Part shown: in pieces, positions 12,521 through 26,900 of the stretch
How the letters are laid out: every line of letters starts with the position of its first letter
Position numbering within the stretch: position 1 is the first letter of the stretch
DNA from: Eutrigla gurnardus
Taxonomy: Eukaryota > Chordata > Actinopteri > Perciformes > Triglidae
DNA length: 64,000 bases
Direction of reading: 5' to 3'
Assembly: GCA_963514095.1 (NCBI GenBank)
Contig: OY741268.1
Location: 25,070,657 to 25,134,656 of the forward strand
Made by a program: the position numbers and the translations under genes
The notes under the pieces: generated by a model
Seen by the model: only the letters and a program-made list of their open reading frames with translations
Told to the model about the DNA's origin: nothing
The model's database searches: none

Positions 12521-12558
12521 GGGGGAGGGGGAGGGGGAGGGGGGAGGGGGAGGGGGGT
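12521..12558 (+). repeat. (GGGGGA)n tract, potential G-quadruplex
   Basis: Six runs of five or six guanines separated by single adenines. This far exceeds the four G-runs with loops of one to seven bases needed for a G-quadruplex, and single-base loops favour very stable folds. It is on the sense strand relative to the glutamate receptor gene, but about 21 kb upstream of it. Confidence 0.9.
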
Positions 12559-14636
12559 CCCTGTAAATAATCCGGTGTGGTCATTCTGATTGCAGTACTG
12601 GTGTGTTGGTCCATACTTGCTACCACTCCTTGTGTCAGCTAGCTGCGGAAAATAGTCAAACCAGATGAGGACTTGTCAGACCAGATCCAAATATGCTTGA
12701 TTTTCAGTGCAGTGATTGACAACAGCTCCTAATGCCCTAGGCTGCTCTGTGTTCCTACCATTTCCAGAGAGATAGGATTGAATGACGGCTTTTCTCTCTC
12801 TTCAACAGCATTTTACTTATTAATCACATTGAGAGTATGAACCGTGAAATGAAAGCCATCCCGCTAAACTACTCTGGCCTTGACTAAATAAATGGTCCTC
12901 CAAGGGAAATAACTTTGCACAGGATTGGTTTGGTGGCAATATTTTTCCGAGACTATGTAAAATACCCTAAATATGCTGTAAATCAAACACCGACATAAAA
13001 ATTAAACAAGCTTCTTCTTTTGCACTGAAAAACTTTAGATTACTGGATATAATTTACAAACTAACTCAAATAATCAAGATGTATTTTTGAACCTGGTGAA
13101 AGTGAAAAGGCAGTGCTTCCTGCGTCACCACTGTAGAAGATCAGACTGTAGAGGAAGAGTATTTTCTGTTTAGTCCAAGCTACATTTTATGATAATGATC
13201 AATGCAAAAGCAACCGACAGAAGTAACAGTATATGCACAATGTGGAATTCATATCACAGCAGCTTAGCCCAACTACCTTTTGACAACCACATTTTTCACA
13301 ACAATGTAAATACGGTGTGGCTAATACTGAGCAGTGCTTGGCATCGGCTTCGCCACGCTACATGAAAATGAAGTCAGTTGCATCTTTTGATTCATTTAAA
13401 TGAGCTCAATGAACTGTGAGAAATGTTAATTTTCTTCACGGGGGCCCTTTGTGTCCCGCCTCCCCGAGGACATGGCGACAATACATTGCCAAAGTTGGAC
13501 CAACTTGTACTTGGTTCAAATTCAAAAGTGATGTCTCTCTCTAGGCATGCAGCGGAGCTTGTCCTTATTTTAGGTGAGCTTCGCTTCAGTGGTCTTACGT
13601 GGTGCTTTGAGTCCGTTGAACACATGGTGATACTCGGGGACTAACAATAGAAATATGTGCTCTTTTATTTAACAATTAGTTACACATGCTGCCTAATTGG
13701 GGTGCTTTGAAGTCAAACAGGTTTAAAACATTTCAGATATGTACCTGAAATGCAGCAGTATGTTCTTTAATCACATCTAATAAAATAATGATATTGACTG
13801 TAATGGAAAATATATTGTAATACAATGGAAATTGGCTTTATTTAGGCTTTCCTCCCACTCTATACTCATATGCAATATGGTAGTTAAACAGAGGATCAAA
13901 GACTTATTTTCTGACATAAGATACAAAGTACCACACTCACCCCCAGTTATTCATAGACATTGTTATGCGCAAAGTGTTTAAGCTGTGATTATAAACTATG
14001 CATGTTCTTGATCAACTCTGACATCTATAATTATCATTATATAATCCATCAAAGAAAATGTGACTCTTCTAAGACCTTTCATCATCACTTCAAAGAAATC
14101 TTGTCAACCATATTTGATATGTCTTCCACTTTTATCTGATGGCTCCGATTGTAAGAGCCTTTAAAGCTACGCAGAACTCACTTGAGTGATAATGACACTA
14201 CTCCTCATTTATGCTTCTTCTCTCAGCACAGTCCCCTGTCAAACCTGTTGTTTTAATCAAATAAAACCCAGAATATCACCCTAAAATACAGTGCAGTAGT
14301 TCAAGCTGCAAGGTGCGACATAAAAGGGTTGAGGGTGAACACAAGCATTTATTTTACTGATGAATCTTGTTAGTTACAGTGATCGATGGTCATAATTTCT
14401 GTGCCATTAATGTTAAAATGATACGATTATAGTCTTATCAGAAAATGTGTTTTGGCCACTAATTTGATTCATTGGACAAAAAGAAGGGACACGTTTAGTA
14501 TCATGAAGCATTTTCCTGTACTATCCCACCATCGGGGCTGGTGACTAAATGAATATGACCGGTGCTCTTTTCCTACAGGGCATCACATGTCCCACTTGCA
14601 CACAGGAGAATCTGATGCAAACCAATGCTGCAGCCA

Positions 14637-14690
14637 GGGGAGGGAGAGAGAGAGAGGAAGAGAGAGGGAGGGAGGGACGGAGAGAAAGAT
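14637..14690 (+). repeat. purine-rich GA/GGGA tract
   Basis: Over 50 bases of G and A interrupted by one C. It is low complexity; frames across it are artefacts. Confidence 0.9.
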
Positions 14691-15639
14691 ATTTCGGTAT
14701 TTGAAAATAACCAAACCTGAACTGGACCCGAGCTGAAGCCGCGTGCAACAGAAACCTGATTCTGTGTCAGGGCACATCTGGCTGAGGTCGGGTACCAGAT
14801 CTCTCTTTATTATTAGTGTTGTGACAATGGCATTAAAGGTCAGCAAGTTTGGCCCTATGTATGCCAAGTATGGCCATGTGGTCGTCTAGCACAATTACCT
14901 CAACAGACAAAGCTATATTATAGAACACATCTGGGGGATAACATGTAGTGGCTATCATATTTGTAACATTTTGGACTGCACATATGGCGTCAAGTGACAA
15001 ATGATATCGTGCTTTTATAATAATAATGGTTTTAAACAGTGTAGTCGTGAAATCGTACATAACTCGTAGAAATCATGAGGTCACTATGCTTATAACTGCG
15101 TTGTCTTACATCTTGAACTCTCTAAAAGTGGTCACAATCAATCTGTATTTTCACCACATATTCTCAAAGCAAAACAGCTCTGTGCATCAGCACTTCCACC
15201 GCACCAAAACAGCTGGACATAATTGTAAGTCATTAATTTTTGTTGAGGACAGTTTCCTTTTTAATGGAAAAAAGACAAATGACCTCTCTCCGTCTGTGAG
15301 AATGGTAATTGAGATTTATACCTTAAGGTAACTTTGAGTGCAGCAGTGTTGATGAATGTACATCAGAAAGCAATTCAGGGGGCCGTTATGAAAGTCTTAG
15401 GTTTGTGCTCTTTCACACTCCTGACGCTGGAGATGAGAGCGGGTGCATGCGGTGCGGTCTTTGACAAGGCAGGGCATTGATGAAGGAAACAGCAGGGGCC
15501 ACACACTCTACGTCCCATCTCCATGGTGCAACATATTAAACTCTCATTTACTGACAAAAGACATTCAGCCCTGCTGTTAGTCACACTGGTGCTACAACAA
15601 GTAGTGGCAGAATGAGAGATGGCCTCTCTTTGTCTTAAT

Positions 15640-15765
15640 CACCGTTCAACATATCGGCTCTCCAATTTAAGCTTTTTTTCTGGCTTGAAACCTAAAAATG
15701 TATCGGAAACTCCTCCGATACAGCCTACGGTGCTGGATCGGTATCGGCGAGCATGTGTCATTCTC
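15640..15765. mobile_element. probable remnant of a fish hAT-type MITE
   Basis: Clustered GTATCGG/CTCCGATAC words followed by GGATCGGTATCGGCGAG resemble the body of a dispersed fish DNA-transposon family that I know only by its characteristic words. No terminal inverted repeats or target duplications could be delimited, so it is probably a truncated copy. The identification is by recollection. Confidence 0.4.
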
Positions 15766-18700
15766 TAACTGATATGTACATTCAGTGTTGTACATGTGTA
15801 AACTAGTAGCACACACTCTCGTGCAGCCTCATTTTCCCCCCTGACAATGCTGCATTGTGGACAAAAAAATCTGAGTTGAAATCGGCAGTAGGAGAGTTAG
15901 TTAGTTAGCTGTTAGCATCCAGTCTGTGGCTAAATAACGGCACTCACGGCTAACTGAGTTCTCACAGTAATATACACATATCAGAGAGAGAAATGACCCA
16001 TTTAACTTTCTAAAGCTAGCTCTAAGCAGCGTATGAAGCATAATTAAATCTACTAATGCCAGCAGATGTTTAAATAACAATACGATCATGTACATCCAAA
16101 TCATTTGAATTGTAATGACAACTGTAGATTACAATAACAAGGTAAAACGATAACATTTTGAACAGTTGAAATCATTTTGTTGGGATGGTGGTGAAAAAAA
16201 AATGTCTGTGTATGTTTGATACATGTAGAGGAATCTCCATCAAAAGTGACCAGCAGGATGGTACAGTGTGCTGGATTCGCTCCACGCATTTTGATCCCTC
16301 TTGATAGAGGTGCTATTTTCCATTTGAAACAGGAATTAGAGAGAGAATCCTTTTAACAGAGCAGCCTACATTCTTACAGTATGGTAAGTGGTTTAAAAGC
16401 TGTGGACAGGAATAATAATAAAAAAAAAAAAAAATCTGTTTGATGGCTGTTTTTTTTTTATTTTTAAACACATATAAACACCCTAATCTGCTGTTACTTC
16501 CGCTGTAAACAGAAGTGTTCGAGGCAGCTTTGTCAATGGAAGCATTATCATTTTATGACGCTGCTTCCATCACTGATCAAAATACCATATGGTATTTTCG
16601 AAGCTTAGTTTTGTTATCAACGTTGTCAAAAAGACCTATTCTACAGACCTTTTTCCTTCCATATTTTAACAGATGCACATCACATACTGTCGATAGTATT
16701 CTTGTCAGAAACCTGCTAGCTTCCGCCGGAGGGCTCCAGGTGTGTTCCTCTTTATTCCACCACAGAGTGAATGTACAATGTAAAGATAAGGAATTGAATA
16801 GAAAACTGTGTAAGGATGGTCTGATTTTTTCATCTTTTAAAAATACATTAGCCATCCTTACAATGCATAGATCTAGATCTTTCTATTATTTTAGAAGTTG
16901 CTGGTTTGTGCTGTGTATAAAACTGTCTGATTGTTGACTAAGTCGTACAATTACTTAAGCATAATGAATACTATAACTCATACTGTGTACTGTAATGGTT
17001 TTTGTTTTACTCAAGGGGCACAATGTCTTTATTTTCCAGACACTCATACGGCGGAGGGGCAGTGCAGGAAAACTACAGGTACTGATTATGCAGCAGAAAT
17101 AGGCATGTGATGATATGCAACTTTGATATAAGGATTATTAAAATAAGTGTGATTCACGATAAGAAAATTGAATATATTTACTTCATGTGCTGACATGGGA
17201 TGTAAATGGTTATAAAACTTTTACTTTTGCATTCAGCGACATTATCAAAGTATGTTTCCACAGAATCTCAAGGAAGCTATCGGCTTGTTTTTTCACATTT
17301 AATTACATTCTATTTATAACAACGTTAAATAGGCTCATGTAAAACAATATCCACGTCGTCACACCTACCACACATAAGCTCCCATATGTCCAGTTTGTGA
17401 GCAGCAAACGCTGAGTTGTTGGATGACGCATTGGTCTCTCTACGTTAATCAAGACTGCAGTTGAAGTGTTGCAATTCTCTCAAGGTTCATAAACTCCAGG
17501 AAACCTTTTACTTTCTTTGGGAAATCTTATCTAGCACTACGTGTAACCACTGAAGGGTATTTTAACACAGAACAACAGCATGCAAAAAATATTATGTATA
17601 AATAGTTCTGTTATATGGGCTCTGAGATCACAATTGCAGCATAAATGAGGAAAACTAAGAAAACAAAAAGTCACAACAACAAAATGCTGCTTCTTTTGTT
17701 GCTTGTTGACCACTCATACACAGCACAGAGGAGACTCTGATCATTCAATCTTATCTGTCTGCGCGCAGGCTGACGTCTGCAAGGTCTCTAATTCTGCAGA
17801 ATAGTGCGAAAGCAGTATTTTAAGACTGCCTTGATTCAGCTGAGTGCAATATTTTCTACAACACGGACCAGAAACCTTTACAGAAACCTTTTTGTGGAGA
17901 CATTTGTTTCTGCAAGATAAACACACACAATGGTGAAGTTCAACAATAAGCGGCACCGGTTTCCTCACTATGCCAAATGACTGCTTGTGCCTAATCAGGG
18001 AGGAAAGGAGTAGTCAAAGAAGAAAAAAAAAAACATAATGAAAAAAAATACAGACATCGAAGGACAAAGCAGCCAGAAAGTGAAGACAATTTTAACACAG
18101 ACTTCTCAGCTAATGATAATGGAAAAGTTTGCCCACAGGTCCTTCAAACATCACAAAACATTGATCAAACTGCCCCTTTCCTCACTAAGGCCTAATATAT
18201 TTATATAGCAGAGCATATTATAACACGAGACGAGTAGGAATAGTGATGAGGTTGTCTTTATTGCAAAAAAATGAAATGTGATTTCAACATTTCCTTGACT
18301 CAAAGCCCAGTGTATTCTGTATTCCAGGCCGGACTGCCTCTCCATTATTGCCTTGTCTTTAATCGTGCACCTTGTTCACTGCAGCTTTGGGTGACAAACC
18401 CAAACAGAACATTACACACTGAGGAGTGTTGCAGGACGAGGGATGGTGCTCAGGGAGTGAAGGCTGTTCGCCGCAGACACGCTCATGTCAATGAACTGCG
18501 ATATCTTAAAGACGCGAGGCCCAAACGGACACAGTTTAAAGGGTGTGAAACCTCGGGAGGGAAGCCGGGCCTGATGGTGAGTGTGCTACACTGCCAAACG
18601 TCCTTCACAGGTTCATGTAAAATTCATAGACATGGATCTTTGTCATGGAAAGAGCAGAAGTTTAAATTAGCCTGTTTACTCCATGAAAATGCTTGCAATT

Positions 18701-19014
18701 ATGTAAGCAGACAATTCATTTTGACCTGCCCTCAATAAATAAGTAGTACAGCAGATAACTGTCTTATTGAAGATAATATTTATACTGTATATGTTTTCTA
18801 ATTTGTGGTTATTTAAATAAAAACTGTTGCCTGTGGGATCAATATCAGCTTAGAACTGCAGTTTTGTTTTGGGCTATATAATTTAACAAGAAAAACCTTA
18901 GGGAAAAAAATAACAGCTCACTTATAGGAAAAACCTAATTGGCAAAAAGATTAGGAAAATTGCCACCCCTGCAAAACAAGTCTGTCCATTTTTTTTTTTT
19001 TTTTTTGTGACAAA

Positions 19015-19027
19015 GCCCTCTAGTGGC
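19015..19027 (-). promoter_or_regulatory. candidate CTCF binding core
   Basis: Read on the minus strand the word is GCCACTAGAGGGC, which fits the CTCF core consensus CCASYAGRKGGC at every position. It lies beside an 18-base poly-T run, about 14.8 kb upstream of the receptor start codon. Fish and mammalian repeats can carry the same word, so occupancy is not implied. If occupied, it could mark a domain boundary between the left-hand gene pair and the receptor promoter. Confidence 0.45.
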
Positions 19028-22000
19028 TGTACTTACTGTGACGGGAGCAAAGGAGGAAGACAACGTAGGGTAGATTGTGTAGGCAGGAAGATGCAGACTT
19101 TGTGAGTTTTGTGCCGGACGCCATTTAGAAAGAATATAAATAGCCTTTTATATGTGAGATTGCTTGTCAGCAATGAAAGAGTTGTTCACATGGATTTCCT
19201 GTTGTGATTGATAATACATATTTGGAATTACAACTGATAAATATTTAAATAAACTGTAAATTGTTAAGAATAGAATTGTGTGTGGGTGGTGAATGAGTCT
19301 TAAATTTTAAATCACTTCTTAAAACACACTTTTATAGACTGGCTTTTATGTGATGTTGCCCGTTTTAACTTTTTCATTTCTTAAATTGTATTTATTTGAA
19401 TTGTATTTGTTTATTTATATTTTATTCTACTGTGTTTTTCTTCTCCTGCTCTGCTGATTTGTTGTATTTGTGTCTAGACCCATATGGCACTTTGTAAACT
19501 GCTTTTTTAAAGGTGCTTTATAAATAAAGTTATTATTGTCAATTAATTTGTTTTGGCATTGATAACATGTTGGTTTTGCATTGAACTTATACCTCTTGTC
19601 TTTCACATTGAGACAAGTTTTCATAATGAGCTGTCATTTCAAGAAAATAGCATGTTTACATCGTGAACAATTTTTCTTATCGGAGAGAAATGAGCCGTCT
19701 TCATTTATAGAAACATAATTGGTGTACTAATTAGTAGGATACAGTAGTTGTAGCATGCCAGTTGTTTCAGCCCACATAGCCGGGTCAATCGAGCTCAGTA
19801 GATCACGATTTGTGTCAAACCGACGTTGTTAAAGTGAAGCTGGGTACATCTGTGGATACAACATTTATGATAATGTACCTGAACAAAACAAAACTGGACC
19901 GTTCTTCGGATGGCAATATGCTATTCTTAAGTAAGTACAAAGCTCAGAACTGTTTATTTAAAACATGACTAATGAGGGTGTTTAAAAAAGCAACAATTTG
20001 TCTTTTTTCCTCACAAACTGTGCACCTACTAAACCTACATACCTTAAATCTGGTAATTATTATATATACTATATTTCCGTGGACGGGCGGCTTTCATCAT
20101 AGAGTTTGTATTAACTTAGTTCTGTTAAATAATGGCTGTGTTGCAGGCCTGTGTAGAAATAAATAATTTCAGAGTACACTGGCGTGTTGACTCTGACTTT
20201 AGAGCTCAGTGGAAATCCCATTACCAATTATTGTAGCTGCCTGACAACTTGCCACATGAGAGCAGAGCCTTTCATTATAATGCGGGTTCATTTTTAAGAC
20301 AAAACATTCTGAAGCAACAACTAGATGCGGCGCCAACTATTTCTCCAAATTATATTACTCATTAGCTTGGAGAAGCAAGAACCGTGTAAACAGCAGCAAC
20401 ATTTCAACAGCAAATAGAAACACATCTGTGATACTGCGTCGGTTGGGTTTGTTGGGAGTCGTTGCTATGGAGATGATGCAGCCTCTCAACCGCTGACAGC
20501 TCTGAAGTAGCTTTTTGTGTAAAAGGGCGAATAAAACACTCAAGCACTTTTCTAGGTAGTTTACTTGACTATACTTTATGTTTATTTGAGAGGAACTCCA
20601 CATTTGTAAGTCTAGCTTGGATACATTACATACAAAACGCACGATCAGCTTACAAAATGTGATGCAGCGATGTAGTTTAAACTGATATTTGAACTGAGAT
20701 TAATCATATTGACTGGATGCAAAGACGGCCGAGGTTGACATCGGTGCCCGTGATTTATTTCTGCCCGGACCAAAACCTAGTGAGTCAGAGATCCCCAAAG
20801 GACATCTGTGAATCTGTTAAACGAAAGCACATAACATGTTGGTTACTGAGGCGTGAGTCTTCACTGGCCTCAAGGTTTGATTCGATCAACATTCGCCTGT
20901 GAACGCGCAGTCATTCTCGATGCATCTCAATCTATCGCAACTTTCAGCGTATTCATCAATTAATACAAGCAGTCGGATCAATGTGGTCGTGCTTTCAAAA
21001 ATCATTACAAACGTTACAAAAAAACAGAACATGAATCCTTCTGTGGTGCATCAGCTAATATTAGTAGCGAGAGCAACAAGCTAGTGGACCGCCGAGTGCT
21101 GCATCTATTGCTTACAGGCTCAGGCTTTCTCCTGATGCATTCATGAATAAAACACTGTAAAAGTGTGTGATCCAGTTATGCCTTTAATAATTTGTAAATA
21201 CAGATATATTGGCTGTGCCACTTTCTTTCCCGAGCCTTGGTGCAGAAATGACCCTTTTTACAGCAGACATTTTGACTTGTCATAGAAGCTGTTGTGTTGA
21301 AAATACCATTAAGAACGGTGTCCCTGTAAGTGGTGACAGAAAGGCAGCACGCACAATACCAGGACCCTGGAACTGAAGCAGCTAATCATTTGGTCATTTA
21401 CACCTGTGCTTTTCCTACGGTGACATGTCAAGAAAATGTATGGTCGTCTGAAAGGCAGCCATCAGTGGTCTTTGGGTTTGTTTCTTTCAAGTGTAAATTA
21501 TCATTTAAATTGATATATGTAATCATAATGCATGTTATGTCATACATCTGTCTGAAAGGGATTGTTTTAAAGAGACGCGGTCACGATTCAGTCGTCTGTA
21601 TTCTTTTATGGCAGCAGTGATCTGATGGATTGTTTTACTGCAGAGTGGGAACAAACCTGAAAAAAACCCCATCTCCATTATGAAGTGGAAAACTTATCAT
21701 GTAAGGCAAGATAAATATTGAAACGCCGAGGAGGAAAAGACTGCACATTTGGAGCAAATCCTTGTTTATTTCTCCAGAAAAGTTACTGAAACGCGTAAAC
21801 ACGCCTTTCCTGAGCACAGCTACTGTTCACTCAGCCTGCAGGCTTCCCGATGTCTCTCGACAAATTCCGAAGCTGAGCAAGAACCGTCTGCTTTCAGTTT
21901 CAGGACATTTTCCGCAGGCAGGTGCCCACTCTGAGGTTGCAGCAGCAGCAGCCTCGATGGTGCTCAGGGCCAATGCATGGGCAGATTATATAACAGTCTC

Positions 22001-23168
22001 AATACTGTACAGCGAGGCACATGAAGTCTCTCGCTGGTGGTGTCTGTTTACCCGTTGACGTAGATACAGCAGGATGACTAACAAAGCCGGACGAACTAAA
22101 ACTCGCAACAGTTCAGAAGAAGCACGAATGCCTGCAGCGCATGCAGGAATGTGATGTTAAACATATGTGATTATCGCCAGTCAGAGGCTGAATTTAAAGA
22201 ATTGTAAAATGACGGACCAATCTCACGTTTGCGATAGACGGCTGCAGGTCAAGGCCATCGCTAAAAGCGTCTCGCACTTTATTACCGATCAGTGCTTCTG
22301 CAGAATAGTGTTTTTTTGTCATAGCATCCCTGCCACACACACAAAATACACACAGGTAAACACACATAACCTCTGCTCCAGTGCTCCAAATAGTCAGCCA
22401 CCAGCAGCGTGCAAGGTGACAAATGAATACTGTCACTTGGCGAAACACCTACTTGCACTTTTATTGCAGTTATGCACTGTTGTGCAGTGTTTTGTTTTTG
22501 TTAGTTTTTTTCTTGTTTGAGTGAAATGCTGAACACATCCCACTTTGCTTGTTCTTCCTCACACACAACCCTATCCTTCTTCTGAATCCTCACACAAGAA
22601 AAGATAAAAACACAAACTTGGCCTTAAGCCCCCAAGGAATGGCTTTATTTTGGATTACTATTGGATAATAGCAGGATCATGTATCACCGGTTTCTGAGCG
22701 TGAACACTACAATAATGGAAGACATTTGACTAGATAGAGCAGTGGTTGAATAAACCTGTAACCCAGTGTCCTTCACGCCACCCAGTTTTGCACGTCTATC
22801 TCAGGGCCATTAGGGGAGTCAGCGAGAGAGCGAGTGTCACTCTGCATTAGTCCACCGGTCTCGTACGTCCATTCCATTCTGTCTGATAGGATACAGTCTT
22901 ATATCATAACCCACTGTGTCAAATCTAGACTCACATAGGCTGCACCGAGCATTATCACCCCCCCTGCACTGATACTAATCACGCTAATGCATTCTTTTAT
23001 GCAAAGGCTAGGACATAATGTCGTGGTGAAATTATCTACACGATGTCCGTACAGTGTTGCTCATGTCCAGACAGCGACATGAGCCCTGCTTCTGGAAATC
23101 ACGGTTTATCTGAAATTGAGCGGAAGCTGCACAGGCACAAGAGGTCTAGCGCTCCTCATGATTGCCCA

Positions 23169-23194
23169 AGAGAGAGGGAGAGAGAGAGAGAGAG
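23169..23194. repeat. (GA)n microsatellite
   Basis: A short GA dinucleotide tract of about 12 units with one GGG interruption. Confidence 0.92.
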
Positions 23195-23850
23195 CCCCCA
23201 TGAAAATATACCAATTTGCTGTAATGATTCTGTGTGTCAGTTAGAGTGGAAGCCTCGCAGGTCATGATTAGTGGGGTTTGTTTGTGTCCATGGAGAGGAC
23301 ACAAGGGCACAATGTTACACGTGATGAGATTTTTTTTTTACTCATTTTGTCAAGAACTAACGTTTAATATGAGAGCAATCAGCTGAACACACCTCTTGAA
23401 CCTGCCACCTCACTGCATCATGGGGGTGTTTTATCAGTGATGTGACTATTATGGAAGATCTTAGCGCTCCGATTAGAGCCTGTGGAGCTGGAGGAGTGAT
23501 ATGCAGTATCTTGAAGCCGGGGATTTAGTGCTACCGATATTAAAAAAGGACACCCAGGTTCAATAGAGGTCAACACAGAGAGACATTTATCGCACAGTAC
23601 CTGTTTTGTTACGAAAATGCTCTTTATGTGTCTTAGATATGCACTTGATGGCTATTTTTTTTAAAGGGCTTTTAGGTTGAGGACCAACAGAAAGTCAATC
23701 AACACAATATCTTTTGACCGAATACCACTATTGATATTGAGGAAACTTACATCTGAACTTTTTATTCCTTTATAACTTTTAAAAAATGCTTATGGAGTAT
23801 CTACTCTTACGACTACCCCGTGCACACAGCTTCAAAGTGTGTTGAAATCC

Positions 23851-23930
23851 AAAGCTTGACAGGCCTGCGGTGGCCAGTTACGCTTAATAAGCTATGAACG
23901 GACAGTTGCTGCGTCGGGGAGGGCTTCAGT
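23851..23930 (+). repeat. dispersed repeat, copy A (second copy at 60933)
   Basis: The segment beginning AAAGCTTGACAGGCCTGC aligns by eye with 60933-61013 over 80 bp, at roughly three quarters identity with almost no gaps. Similarity fades beyond both ends. This is an interspersed fish repeat of unknown class; I found no terminal repeats or target duplication. Confidence 0.7.
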
Positions 23931-26900
23931 AAGTTATGGACCTCTGCACCTTAGTCACGATCACTTCCAGAAAAAACAGTTTCATCCAATTGAAATTCTA
24001 AAAATGATATGTAAATATGTGGCTTATATTACTGTATTCCTCCTTCTACTTTATCTTCAATAGGGCTTGCTATCTCTGTTTCATCTAAAGTGCTTCTATG
24101 TGATGATCTAATATTTGTGAGACGTGTCTCTTTCCAGTAATTAGCTGATTTGTGTTTTTTTTCTCTCTCTTTGAGAAGAAATTATTTGATGAGCTTGACC
24201 TTTTGAGGGAGCTTAACCTTTTAAAATGTCAGGTGAAAAGGTTTTAAAAATAAGTGTGCCATATTCTCAGAAAAATCCTGTTTTTAGGGAGCTCATGATG
24301 ACCTATGGAAGAGTGGCAAAAAAGAAGGTCTGACAGTGATGAATCTTACAGCTCGGAGCAATTTGTTATAGTTCAGATATGTTCTTGGAAACCCCTTATA
24401 AAGCAGAACTCGCACTGAGCCGGACTGACCTGTCTGTAGGCTTGTGTAGCATCCACCTGTCTGACTTATTAAGAACTAGGGAGTTTTGTCATATCAGAGC
24501 TAGGCTCTCTAGGGTGTTTTATTCGTGCATAATAAACAAAAAGGTGGGTGTACTAGATGGGCGATAGAGGACAACGTATAACTATCCCCCTGTGTGACAG
24601 GGCCATTTGTTGGCTCTGAGGCAGATCAATCCAACTCTATCTTCTCTGGATTTCCTCTGCCTTTGTTGTCACCACTCAAGCTGTCTTTAATAATCATCAG
24701 CTTGCATGTCAAATAAATGAGCTGTTTTATTGCCAGTGTTGCCGCAGCCCCACCGCTGGTCAAAATAAATGGAAATGAATAAGGGTTATTTTGCAAGGAC
24801 ATGCATACATGCCGAGCGAACGTGGCCGAGCAATAAAGGCTCCTGTCAGAGTGAATTGGATCACACGGATGACACATCTGGTGCACTTTACCTCGAGAAG
24901 AAAAAGAGAAAATATGTAAAAATTTAATGTGTCTAAGAGGAATACGGTGTTCGGGAGAAGCGACGTGAGATATGCGATAAACTGCAGGATGTCGTCAATG
25001 TCCCAGACGCAGGATGTTAAAAATAAAACGGAAATCGTGTCAAAAGTCTTGTTTGAGCACGGTGAATGTTAAGATCATTATTTCAGTTTTTATCAAAGGT
25101 CTATTACTAGTTTTTTCATTATTTAATATATTTAATTTTTAATACCAGTTCAATATCGCTCATTTTATTAAAAGGAATCCTGAACCACAGCATGCATGGT
25201 AGCAGACCATGACAGCATGGTTAGCAATTATATTTCAAGTCATATCCTTAATCTTTATGAACAGTGGAAGTGACTAAAGTGCTTATAGAATTGACCCCTC
25301 CAGCTGTCAGGTGTTTACTGTATGTTGAAGACCTAGAGTAGAGCATCTGCGTCTCCTCTGCTGGCATCGGTAAATAATGCACTCCTGTGCATCTGCAGCG
25401 CTGCTAAATATATAATCCGCCCAACACCGTTCACACTACGCTGTTCAAACCTGCCACAATACGTTGCCACTGACTTTTATTCGCTCCTTTTAAAACGCTT
25501 TGTGGACAGTTTGTTTTGTGTTTTGTCAATAGGACTATTATCATCAGCATCACCGCTCTTTAATATCACCCTCGGCTGATCTATCTTTACATAAACTCTT
25601 AATGCAAAGGATAAAGTGACTTGCACTGTGAAACATTTGCGACGGGTACTAGTGATACGATAATGCACAGCGCGGATGCTTTATGGCTATGTTTGCTGTT
25701 TTGCCTGTCACTGTGCATTTTCTTACTTCTTCCACACTGTTATATCTCCTATGACTCACCGCTGATGGAAACCTCTCCGAGATGGCTCTTTCACCACAAC
25801 ATTTTTTTGTTTACAAAGTCACATAAGCGTGCAGAAATGGCGTTGAAGGTCTGCAGGTGATGTTTATAGGGCGGGGGTGGCCTTGCATGTGTCCTAATAT
25901 AATTATAGCAATAGTTTTCTGCCGAAGTGAGCAAACACCGAAGCGTGTCCGCATCCCAACGCCACCCGCCGCTGCCGCTGACAGCACACTACATGAGAAT
26001 ATGCAAATGTCCATCAAAAGGGGGACAATGTCCAATACACTTCATCCACCAAGGTGATTGGGTGATTTGTATGTGAAAATGCTTCCTTTCCGTGTGTGTG
26101 CGGACGGGCTGCGTGGCCTTAGCCTTGTCGAGCACTCGTCGGTATCCTACATGAGAAATGTTTGCCGTTGAAACTTCTGTTCAGTCGGGCAAAAAGGAGA
26201 AAGTGGCTTCTTTTCAAATTGCCGTGCTAAACTATTCTGTTGAGAGCATCGCATTAGCTAGATTACGGTTTTATCTGTCAAATGAATGCGCAGAAATAGC
26301 TGACATAACATTATGTTGCAAATCCAATTTGGTATTGATTGACAGTGCGAGATTCACCAAGCCCGTGTTATGGCTCCCTGCACTATTAGAGCGTATTGCG
26401 GTGTTATTTACATTGGAAAGAGGGGCCATTTGCTGGGAGTAATTAGTTAAGCTCCCCTGACTTTGGAAATTTAATTGCAGGTACAGTAGAACCGGCTAAC
26501 AATGGGATAACTGAAGCATTACGGTCTGCTAGGGACTAACAAACAGCAGGAGCCTCCCTGCCGACTGACGGCACTGGAACACACATGCAGACCCAAACAT
26601 AAACATAACAACGAGAACATATACGCTTGCACACACGTACACTTTTTTTTTTTTTTTTTTTGTAAAAGCATCCTGACCTCTTGATGCTTTGATCCATTAA
26701 TGGCATGCAATATTCATACTCCTATCTACTGAATGTTTCATTATAACTGGAGAGATGTGCAGTGCATTATTAAGAAGTATGGCGCACACTATCTACAGCA
26801 TGTTTATCATTTATCATGTGCTGTTGGCTCAGTGTGTCGCTACTTTGAAATGCTTGACCTTGAATGCTGCTTTACCGCATCCCTGTATGTTGGAAATCAA

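Larger units (their letters stand above)
5091..14636. other. intergenic or intronic DNA without recognised exons
   Basis: No confident gene. It contains the compound TC/CA microsatellite near 10 kb, a CA repeat near 12.29 kb, a GGGGGA tract near 12.52 kb, and exact octamer words at 7221 and 11407. The stretch from about 6730 to 7270 looks less repetitive than its surroundings and could be a conserved non-coding element. If the rightward candidate exon at 5024-5090 is real, this region would be its first intron. Confidence 0.45.
14691..23850. other. intergenic or intronic DNA without recognised exons
   Basis: No confident gene. It contains a probable hAT-family remnant near 15.65 kb, a CTCF core at 19015, short poly-A and poly-T runs, and a GA tract near 23.17 kb. 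Frames of 140 and 155 codons (starting at 16515 and 18271) show no domain, signal peptide or splice logic, and lengths like these are expected by chance at this base composition. Confidence 0.45.

Noticed and set aside
18271..18738. 155-codon plus-strand frame
   Set aside because: No domain, no splice logic and mixed composition; within chance expectation.
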